A stretch of 40,093 nt of DNA. It comes from Brevundimonas sp. GTDB lineage: Bacteria; Pseudomonadota; Alphaproteobacteria; Caulobacterales; Caulobacteraceae. The translations under genes and the position numbers were made by a program. The DNA lies in NCBI RefSeq assembly GCF_003248455.1, contig NZ_QFNM01000029.1, forward strand, positions 1 through 40,093, in the 5' to 3' direction. The notes under the pieces are model-generated. The model worked only from the letters and a program-made list of their open reading frames with translations. It was not told where the DNA came from and ran no database searches. Positions 34,186 to 40,093 of this stretch are shown in pieces (position 1 is the stretch's first letter; every line of letters starts with the position of its first letter).

Positions 34186-35088
34186 ATGACTTCCGTGGCC
34201 CTGAAAACCCATTTGCGATCGCCCCTGATGGCGCGCCTGATCCCCTATCTGGCGCTGTTCGCGGGCATGCTGACCCTGGCCGGCGCCACCTCCTTCGCCA
34301 AGACCCTGTTCCCGCTGATCGGCGCCGAGGGAACCAGCGCCTATCGGGTCGGAGTTTCGGCCCTGTTGCTGGTCGCGGTCTTTCGGCCCTGGCGGTTCAC
34401 GCTGACGCGCGCCGACCTGGGCGCCGTGGCCCTTTACGGCGTGGTGCTGGGGGCGATGAACCTCAGCTTCTACATGTCGCTGCGCACCATTCCGCTGGGC
34501 CTGGCCATCGCCATCGAATTCATGGGGCCGCTGACCCTGGCGCTGATCCATTCCAGAAGGCCCGTCCATTTCCTCTGCATCGGCTTCGCCGTGCTGGGCC
34601 TGGGTCTGCTGTTGCCGTTGAAGAGCGGCGCCGGGTCGCTGGACCCGGTCGGCATGGGGCTGGCGGCCTTCGCCGGCCTGTGCTGGGCGCTGTACATCGT
34701 GTTCGGCAAGCGGCTGTCGCACCTGCACGCGGGCCAGTCCGTGGCCCTGGGCATGAGCGTGGCGGCGATGGTGGTCGTGCCCTTCGGCGTCGCCCATGCG
34801 GGGGCGGCCCTGCTGAACCCGGCCATCATCGCGGCGGGGGTCGCGGTGGCGGTCTTTTCCAGCGCCCTGCCCTATTCGCTGGAGATGGTCGCCCTGCGCG
34901 CCATTCCCAAACGCACCTTCGGCGTGGTGCTCAGCGCCGAGCCGGCGGTCGGCGCCCTGGCCGGCCTGGTCGTCCTGCACGAGCGCCTGACCGGCCAGCA
35001 GTGGCTGGCCATCGCCGCCATCGTCGCCGCCTCGGTCGGCGCCATCGCCACGACGCGGTCTGATCGGGTTCGGATCGAACCCGCCTGA
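34186..35088 (+). CDS. RhtA-like EamA/DMT-family exporter
   Basis: 300 residues with ten membrane helices in two EamA repeats. The segments AGATSFAKTLFPLIGAEGTS, LYGVVLGAMNLSFYMSLRTI and PLGLAIAIEFMGPLTLAL are typical of RhtA, the threonine/homoserine exporter of E. coli. The second half contains ALPYSLEMVALRAIPKRTFG and VLLSAEPAVGAL-like sequence. It likely exports an amino acid from the cytoplasm. The divergent Lrp-type regulator supports that. The exact substrate is not shown. Confidence 0.88.
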   Translation: MTSVALKTHLRSPLMARLIPYLALFAGMLTLAGATSFAKTLFPLIGAEGTSAYRVGVSALLLVAVFRPWRFTLTRADLGAVALYGVVLGAMNLSFYMSLRTIPLGLAIAIEFMGPLTLALIHSRRPVHFLCIGFAVLGLGLLLPLKSGAGSLDPVGMGLAAFAGLCWALYIVFGKRLSHLHAGQSVALGMSVAAMVVVPFGVAHAGAALLNPAIIAAGVAVAVFSSALPYSLEMVALRAIPKRTFGVVLSAEPAVGALAGLVVLHERLTGQQWLAIAAIVAASVGAIATTRSDRVRIEPA

Positions 35089-35095
35089 ACCTTAT

Positions 35096-35226
35096 TCCGC
35101 TCATCCCCGCGAAAGCGGGGACCTAGCGCTTTCGGCGTTAAACACCGGGCTTGGGTCTCAAGGCGCCCTTCCCATCGCCCTGCCCCGCAAAAGGACTGGA
35201 TCCCCGCTTTCGCGGGGATGAGCGGA
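35096..35226. repeat. Palindromic repeat with 26-bp perfect arms
   Basis: TCCGCTCATCCCCGCGAAAG plus CGGGGA (35096-35121) is exactly mirrored by TCCCCGCTTTCGCGGGGATG plus AGCGGA (35201-35226). Between them lie 79 bp. Each arm is itself a hairpin (CCCCGCGAAAGCGGGG). It lies between the convergent exporter and chemoreceptor genes and may serve both as a transcription stop. Confidence 0.8.
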
Positions 35227-35236
35227 TGCAAGGCGG

Positions 35237-36796
35237 TCAGAACGCCTCCCAATCCTGGCTCGCCGCCGTCGCGGCGCCCCCGCCGGCGAAGGCGCGGATG
35301 CGGGCGCGTTCGCGGGCCAGGGGGATGGGGGCGGACGCCGACAGGTCGTGGACGCGCGGCTGGACCTCGCCGGTCTCGAACCGTTCGACCAGTCGCGCCA
35401 GCTGGTCGGTTTCGGTCTTCAGGCTGAGTGCGGCCGCCGTCGTCTGTTCGACCATGGCCGCGTTCTGCTGCGTGACCTGGTCCATCTGGTTGACGGCGCT
35501 GTTGACCTGGCCGAGGCCGGTCGCCTGCTCCTGGGCCGAGGCGGCGATCTCGGAGACCAGGGCGTCCATCTCGGCCACCTTGACCGCGATGGCCGCCAGC
35601 GCCGCGCCGGTCTCGTTGACCAGCCGCACCCCTTGCGCCACCTCCTGGCCCGAGGTGGTGATCAGGGTCTTGATCTCCTTGGCGGCCTCGGCCGACCGCT
35701 GGGCCAGGGCGCGAACCTCGGACGCTACGACCGCGAAGCCGCGCCCCGCCTCGCCCGCGCGGGCCGCCTCGACCCCGGCGTTCAGGGCCAGAAGGTTGGT
35801 CTGAAAGGCGATCTCGTCGATCACGCCGATGATGTCGCCGATCTGTGCCGAGCTGCGCTTGATGCCGTCCATCGCGGCTACGGCCTGGCGCACCACCTCG
35901 GCCGAGCGATCCGCCTCGGTCCGAGCCCCGGCCGCCGCCGTCGAGGCCTGTCGCGCGCCGTCCGCGCTGCGCTTCACCGTGGCGGTGATCTGGTCCAGCG
36001 CCGCCGCCGTCTCCTCCAGGCTGGCGGCCTGCTGTTCGGTGCGCCGCGACAGGTCGTCCGAGGCGCTGGAGATTTCGCCCGCCCCGCCGCGCAGGGCCGC
36101 GATGGCCCCCAACGCCTGGCCCAGGGTCTGGCGCAGGCTTTCGACCGCCGCATTGTAGTCGTCGCGCACCCGCACATGGTCGCCCTGGACCGCGGCGTCG
36201 ATCCGCGCGGTCAGGTCGCCCGCCGACAGACGCCCCAGCGCCCCGGCCAGGGCCTCGACCAGCACCGTCTGGGCCTGTTCCGCCTCGATCCGCAGCGCCT
36301 CGCGCCGCGCCGCCTCCTGCTCGTGGGCGGTGATGTCGATGGCCAGCTTCACGACCTTCGCCGGCCGGCCGTCGGCGCCGAACACCGGGTTGTAGGAGGC
36401 CTGAAGCCAGACCTCGCGCCCGCCCTTGGCCAGCCGCCGGAACTTGGCCGCCAGGAACCGACCGGCGTTCAGGTCGCGCCAGAAGGCGGCGTAGTCGGGC
36501 GAGGCGGCCTCGACCGGGTCCATGAACAACCGATGGTGGGCGCCCCGGATCTCTTCCAGCGTATAGCCCATCGTCGTCAGAAGGTTCGGATTGGCGTCGA
36601 CGATCACGCCGTCCAGATCGAATTCGATCACCGCCTGGGATCGGCCGATGGCGGCCATCTTGCCGTCCAGGTCGGCCAACCGATTTTGCGCCTGGACCTG
36701 CGCGTCGCGTCGTTTGGAGAACACAGCCCCCGCCCTTCTCGCTCCGAGGCGTCCGCTCGCCTCGGTTGCAAGATAAGCCCGCCAATTGGTTGCCAA
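35237..36796 (-). CDS. Soluble methyl-accepting chemotaxis protein with PAS domain
   Basis: 519 residues. A PAS domain (about 45-165: IEFDLDGVIVDANPNLLTTM, then YNPVFGADGRPAKVVKLAID) is followed by a HAMP-like segment (LGRLSAGDLTARIDAAVQG) and a signalling domain with the hairpin tip DEIAFQTNLLALNAGVEAAR. No membrane helix, so a cytoplasmic receptor. The last five residues DWEAF resemble the CheR/CheB tether pentapeptide (NWETF). ATG 36796 gives an unusual lead. A GTG near residue 25 is a likely alternative. Confidence 0.92.
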   Translation of the reverse strand: MATNWRAYLATEASGRLGARRAGAVFSKRRDAQVQAQNRLADLDGKMAAIGRSQAVIEFDLDGVIVDANPNLLTTMGYTLEEIRGAHHRLFMDPVEAASPDYAAFWRDLNAGRFLAAKFRRLAKGGREVWLQASYNPVFGADGRPAKVVKLAIDITAHEQEAARREALRIEAEQAQTVLVEALAGALGRLSAGDLTARIDAAVQGDHVRVRDDYNAAVESLRQTLGQALGAIAALRGGAGEISSASDDLSRRTEQQAASLEETAAALDQITATVKRSADGARQASTAAAGARTEADRSAEVVRQAVAAMDGIKRSSAQIGDIIGVIDEIAFQTNLLALNAGVEAARAGEAGRGFAVVASEVRALAQRSAEAAKEIKTLITTSGQEVAQGVRLVNETGAALAAIAVKVAEMDALVSEIAASAQEQATGLGQVNSAVNQMDQVTQQNAAMVEQTTAAALSLKTETDQLARLVERFETGEVQPRVHDLSASAPIPLARERARIRAFAGGGAATAASQDWEAF

Positions 36797-36852
36797 ACCC
36801 TTTCTTGTTCAGGTTGTAACGCAGGCGTGACTTCGGCCCGCTTCATCCGTCG

Positions 36853-36858
36853 TTAACC
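36853..36858. promoter_or_regulatory. TTAACC motif upstream of fliI (possible CtrA half-site)
   Basis: TTAACCACG lies 42-47 bp before the fliI start. The CtrA consensus half-site is TTAACC. FliI-FliJ are class II flagellar genes in Caulobacter, controlled by CtrA, so a site here is expected, but only one half is clear. Confidence 0.35.
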
Positions 36859-36899
36859 ACGATGGCGCATCTGATCGGGGACTGTCCCTGGGGTGAAGC

Positions 36900-38243
36900 T
36901 TGCGCAATCTCGTCGCCGCCGTCGAAGCGATCGATCCGCTGGTCGTCACCGGCAAGGTCGCGGGCGTGTCGGGCCTGCTGATCGAATCGCGCGGCGGCCT
37001 GTCGCGCCTGGCGGTCGGGGCCCGGGCCGAGATCGGGCGGCGCGGCCACGCCCCCTTGCCGGCCGAGGTCGTCGGCTTCCGCGATTCCAAGGCCCTGTTG
37101 ATGCCCTTCGGTCCGGTCGAGGGCGTAGCCCCCGGCGCCGACATCCGCATCATCGACCAGGCCGCCAGCGTGCGCCCCTCCACCGCCTGGCTGGGCCGCA
37201 TCATCGACGCCTTCGGCCAGCCCATCGACGGCAAGGGGCCGTTGCCCCAGGGCCCCGCCCCCTATCCGCTGCGCGCCCCCCCGCCCCCGGCCCATTCACG
37301 CGGCCGGGTGGGCGAGCGGCTGGACCTGGGCGTGCGGGCCATGGACGTCTTCACCACCACCTGCCGGGGCCAGCGCCTGGGCATCTTCGCCGGGTCGGGC
37401 GTGGGCAAGTCGGTGCTGCTGTCGATGCTGGCCAAACAGGCCACCTGCGACGCCGTCGTGGTCGGCCTGATCGGCGAACGGGGCCGCGAGGTGCGCGAGT
37501 TCGTCGAGGAGACCCTGGGCGAAGAGGGGCTGAAACGCGCCGTCGTGGTGGTCGCCACCAGCGACGAGCCGGCCCTGAAGCGGCGTCAGTCGGCCTATAT
37601 GACCATGGCCGTCGCCGAATATCTGCGCGACCAGGATCTGGAGGTGCTGTGCCTGATGGACAGCGTCACCCGTTTCGCCATGGCCCAGCGCGAGATCGGC
37701 CTGGCGGCGGGCGAACCGCCGACCACCAAGGGCTACACCCCCACCGTCTTCACCGAACTGCCCAAGCTCTTGGAGCGCGCCGGCCCCGGGCCGATCCGAC
37801 CGGACGGCACCACGGCCGCGCCCATCACCGCCCTGTTCACCGTGCTGGTGGACGGCGGCGACCACGACGAGCCCATCGCCGACGCCGTGCGCGGCATCCT
37901 GGACGGCCACATCGTCATGGACCGCAAGATCGCCGAGCGCGGGCGCTTCCCGGCCATCGACGTGCTGAAGTCCGTCAGCCGCACCCTGCCCGCCTGCCAG
38001 ACCCCGCCCGAGCGCGAGCTGAACAAGCGCGCCCGCCAGTGCCTGTCGGCCTATGCCAATATGGAGGAGCTGATCAAGATCGGCGCCTACCGGTCCGGCG
38101 CCGACCCCATCGTGGACCGGGCCATCGCCCTGAACCCCGCGCTGGAGGATTTCCTGGGTCAGGACAAGGACGACGCCACCCGTCTTTCCGATTCCTTTAC
38201 CCGGCTGGAAGCAATCCTGAACCAAGGCATGATCAGAGAGTGA
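36900..38243 (+). CDS. fliI: FliI, flagellar export ATPase
   Basis: 447 residues from TTG 36900. Walker A is FAGSGVGKSVL (about 163-173), Walker B LEVLCLMDSVTRFAMAQREI, with GLIGERGREVREFVEE and GYTPTVFTELPKLLERAG, marks of FliI-type export ATPases rather than F1. It forms a hexamer at the cytoplasmic face of the flagellar export gate with FliJ and FliH. The next gene is fliJ, 7 bp downstream. Intact. Confidence 0.95.
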   Translation: MRNLVAAVEAIDPLVVTGKVAGVSGLLIESRGGLSRLAVGARAEIGRRGHAPLPAEVVGFRDSKALLMPFGPVEGVAPGADIRIIDQAASVRPSTAWLGRIIDAFGQPIDGKGPLPQGPAPYPLRAPPPPAHSRGRVGERLDLGVRAMDVFTTTCRGQRLGIFAGSGVGKSVLLSMLAKQATCDAVVVGLIGERGREVREFVEETLGEEGLKRAVVVVATSDEPALKRRQSAYMTMAVAEYLRDQDLEVLCLMDSVTRFAMAQREIGLAAGEPPTTKGYTPTVFTELPKLLERAGPGPIRPDGTTAAPITALFTVLVDGGDHDEPIADAVRGILDGHIVMDRKIAERGRFPAIDVLKSVSRTLPACQTPPERELNKRARQCLSAYANMEELIKIGAYRSGADPIVDRAIALNPALEDFLGQDKDDATRLSDSFTRLEAILNQGMIRE

Positions 38244-38250
38244 CGACGAA

Positions 38251-38661
38251 ATGACCGCTTGGGCTCAATCCCTGATCCGCATCTCCAACTACGAGGTCGA
38301 GACGCTGCAGAAGCGCCTGGCCGAGATCGCCGAGCGCCGCGCCGGCGCCGAGGTCCGCCTGGCCGTGCTGGACGCCGAGGCCGAGGCCGAACGCGACCGC
38401 GCCCGCCTGGACGCCGAGGCGGGCATGATGCTGGGCGCCTATCTGAACGGGTGGAAGGCCAGGAAGGCCAAGGCCGAGGGCGACCTGACCGTGCTGGACG
38501 CCGAAGAGGCCGGGGCGCGCGACGCCCTGACCGGCGCCTTCGAGGAGCTGAAGAAGTTCGAGCACGTCGCCGAGACCACCCGCCTGAACCGGCTGGTCGC
38601 CCAGGCCAGGCGCGAAACCGCCGCCTTCGACGAACTGGGCCTGCGGAAACGTGCGCTCTGA
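38251..38661 (+). CDS. fliJ: FliJ, flagellar export chaperone
   Basis: 136 residues, almost entirely a long antiparallel coiled coil: WAQSLIRISNYEVETLQKRL, AEIAERRAGAEVRLAVLDAE and ALTGAFEELKKFEHVAETTR. FliJ is the stalk-like partner of FliI. ID rests on size, coiled coil and position directly after fliI. The 3' end overlaps the long open frame of the xylanase gene by 11 bp. Confidence 0.9.
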   Translation: MTAWAQSLIRISNYEVETLQKRLAEIAERRAGAEVRLAVLDAEAEAERDRARLDAEAGMMLGAYLNGWKARKAKAEGDLTVLDAEEAGARDALTGAFEELKKFEHVAETTRLNRLVAQARRETAAFDELGLRKRAL

Positions 38662-39907
38662 TTCAAAAGATCCTCCCCCGCATCGCGGGGGAGGGGGACC
38701 GCGCGCAGCGTGGTGGAGGGGGCGGACGCCGCACGGACCCTCGACGTCAGATCCTGCTCAACACGTCGACACTCCGTTTGGGGTCGCCCCCTCCACCGCT
38801 TCGCGGTCCCCCTCGCCCGTTCCGCTGCGCCCCTCGGGGGAGGATTTTTCCCGCCGCGCGATCCTCGCCGCCCCCCTGGCCCTCGCCGCCTGCGACCGGT
38901 TCGCCTCGGCCGAGCCGTCGCCGCCCAGCGTTCCGCCGCTGAAATCCATCGCCCCGGCCCCGTTCGGGACCTGTATCAAGGCCGGCCAGATCGACGATCC
39001 CGACTGGGTCTCGCTTGCCCGCGCCAACGTCTCCCAGCTGACGCCCGAGTGGGAGATGAAGATGGAATACATCCTGGCGAACGGCCTGGATCATCCGAAC
39101 TTCGACCGGGCCGACCGCATCGCCGCCTTCGCCCAGGCCAATGGCATGGCGATGCATGGCCACGTCCTGATCTGGTATGCGCAGGGCGAGGCGGCTTTCC
39201 AGGGCCTGTCCGGCGCCGCCTTCGACCGGGCCTTCGACGGCTATATCGCCGCGGTCGCGGGCCGGTATCGCGGCAAGGTCCGCAGCTGGGACGTGGTCAA
39301 CGAACCGATCCTGGACGACGGCTCGGGGATGCGCGACTGCCGCTGGAGCGCGCGATACGGCCACGACGGCTACATCCTGCACGCCTTCGAACAGGCGCGG
39401 GCGGCCGATCCCGAAGCGGTCCTGTTCCTGAACGAATACAATCAGGAGAGCGTCCCGGCCAAGGGCGCCCAGTTCCTGAAGCTGGTCGAGCGGCTGCTGA
39501 AGGCGGGCTGTCCGCTGCAAGGGCTGGGCCTGCAATCCCACCTGTGGATCGACGTCCCCGAAGGCGTCATCGCCGCCTATATGCGCGAGGTCGCCCAGTT
39601 CGGCCTGCCCATCCATGTGTCGGAACTGGACTGCACCCTGCGCAGCGAGGACCGGCTGGATTTCCGCAGCCAGGCCGACCGCATCGCCGCCCAAACCGCG
39701 CGCGTGACCGAACTGGCCCAGGCCTTCGCCGCCCTGCCGGAACGCCAGCGTTTCGCCTTCACCGTCTGGGGCCTGCGCGACACCGACAGCTGGTATCGCC
39801 AGGGCGACAAGGACGACGGCGAGGACAAGCCCCTGCCCTTCGACAGCTTCGGCCGCCCCAACCCGATGGCGGCGGCGATCGCGACGGGGTTCAAGACACC
39901 CGGCTGA
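38651..39907 (+). CDS. GH10 endo-xylanase, Tat/lipoprotein type, with a repeat-derived N-terminus
   Basis: The open frame from GTG 38651 gives 418 residues, but the first ~65 are translated palindromic repeat. Real family sequence starts at DFSRRAILAAPLALAAC: a Tat-like SRRAIL and a lipobox ending in C81. The GH10 barrel follows: WEMKMEYILANG, MHGHVLIWYAQGE, acid/base Glu in SWDVVNEPILDD, and nucleophile Glu in IHVSELDCTL, then FTVWGLRDTDSWYR. It cleaves beta-1,4-xylan outside the cytoplasm. No ATG exists near the signal peptide. A CTG at 38825 is the nearest codon of that type. The true start is uncertain. Confidence 0.85.
   Translation: MRSDSKDPPPHRGGGGPRAAWWRGRTPHGPSTSDPAQHVDTPFGVAPSTASRSPSPVPLRPSGEDFSRRAILAAPLALAACDRFASAEPSPPSVPPLKSIAPAPFGTCIKAGQIDDPDWVSLARANVSQLTPEWEMKMEYILANGLDHPNFDRADRIAAFAQANGMAMHGHVLIWYAQGEAAFQGLSGAAFDRAFDGYIAAVAGRYRGKVRSWDVVNEPILDDGSGMRDCRWSARYGHDGYILHAFEQARAADPEAVLFLNEYNQESVPAKGAQFLKLVERLLKAGCPLQGLGLQSHLWIDVPEGVIAAYMREVAQFGLPIHVSELDCTLRSEDRLDFRSQADRIAAQTARVTELAQAFAALPERQRFAFTVWGLRDTDSWYRQGDKDDGEDKPLPFDSFGRPNPMAAAIATGFKTPG
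38670..38845. repeat. Long palindromic repeat overlapping the xylanase 5' region
   Basis: ATCCTCCCCCGCATCGCGGG and GGACCGCGCGCAGCGTGGTG at the left, and CCCCCTCCACCGCTTCGCGG and CCCTCGGGGGAGGAT at the right. Same family as 18571-18717. It lies between fliJ and the xylanase signal peptide. Confidence 0.75.
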
Positions 39908-39915
39908 AACTGAAA

Positions 39916-39939
39916 ACGCCCGCCGTTTCCGGCGGGCGT
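39916..39939. terminator. Bidirectional terminator between xylanase and ctrA
   Basis: ACGCCCGCCG (39916-39925), loop TTTC, CGGCGGGCGT (39930-39939): a 10-bp perfect GC-rich stem. It is followed by CTT on the plus strand and preceded by AAA, which is TTT on the minus strand, so it can stop both convergent genes. Confidence 0.75.
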
Positions 39940-39965
39940 CTTGCAATCGGCGATCGAAAGACCGA

Positions 39966-40093
39966 TCAGGCGGCGACGTTGGCGGGCGCGGCGCCCTCGG
40001 CCGGGTCGCGCAGGACGTAGCCGCGGCCCCAGACGGTTTCGATATAGTGTTTGCCGTCGGCGGCGGTGGCCAGCTTCTTGCGCAGCTTGCAGA
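39966..40093 (-). CDS. ctrA: CtrA cell-cycle response regulator, C-terminal end (runs off the window)
   Basis: The minus-strand frame ending at TGA 39966-39968 encodes CKLRKKLATAADGKHYIETV then WGRGYVLRDPAEGAAPANVA. This is the end of the winged-helix DNA-binding domain of CtrA (KLRKKL, YIETVWGRGYVLRDP). CtrA is the master regulator of the Caulobacter cell cycle. It controls DNA replication, flagellar and other genes. Only 41 codons are inside the window. Related OmpR-class regulators share part of the motif, but this combination with flagellar genes nearby favours CtrA. Confidence 0.88.
   Translation of the reverse strand, partial: CKLRKKLATAADGKHYIETVWGRGYVLRDPAEGAAPANVAA

Noticed and set aside
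36893..38254. Plus-strand frame of 453 codons overlapping fliI
   Set aside because: Shifted by one base from the FliI frame and rich in Arg/Gly. FliI motifs are in the other frame.

Overview
The window looks like chromosomal DNA from a Caulobacterales alphaproteobacterium, most likely Brevundimonas or a close relative. GC content is very high. The last 128 bases encode a CtrA C-terminus, and fliI-fliJ, a Ros/MucR regulator, two DUF2336 proteins and a gene transfer agent (GTA) head cluster lie in the same stretch. No tRNA, rRNA or CRISPR array was seen.

Region 1 (1-4642, all minus strand) is the start of a GTA-type cluster, read in the order terS, terL, head-spike base protein (frameshifted), SGNH hydrolase, acyltransferase-3, portal (cut by the window edge). 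The spike and acyl-modifying genes sit between the terminase and the portal gene.

Region 2 (5571-18523) is the main discovery: a 12,953-bp transposon with 24-bp perfect terminal inverted repeats and an 8-bp target duplication (CCCTGAAC). It is inserted in a DUF559 nuclease gene, and removing the element plus one duplication restores an uninterrupted reading frame. Its IS1595/ISXO2-type transposase (DDE catalytic domain) carries a C-terminal GIY-YIG-like domain. The cargo is a complete potassium uptake system: a 27-residue membrane peptide, kdpF, kdpA, kdpB, a TorF-type porin, kdpC, kdpD and kdpE. Two related small genes start 66-67 bp inside each end and point inward. A DUF6471 gene is divergent from the transposase across a repeated operator-like sequence.

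Region 3 (18571-25406) holds an SMR efflux protein, a Uup-type ABC-F ATPase, a SnoaL-like protein, an HSL-type esterase and a large soluble hybrid histidine kinase. About 710 bp without a convincing gene follow, containing strong hairpins.

Region 4 (26119-34101) holds a secreted protein with TonB-like modules, an orphan NMT1/THI5-type binding protein, a proline/glutamine-rich secreted protein coupled to a DUF2336 gene, mucR, a second DUF2336 gene, cysK and an Lrp/AsnC regulator. The regulator is divergent from an RhtA-like exporter.

Region 5 (34186-40093) holds rhtA, a soluble PAS chemoreceptor with a CheR-tether C-terminus, fliI-fliJ, a Tat/lipoprotein GH10 xylanase and the end of ctrA. Families of palindromic intergenic repeats recur throughout and in places appear to supply a stop codon, a ribosome-binding site or an N-terminal coding extension.
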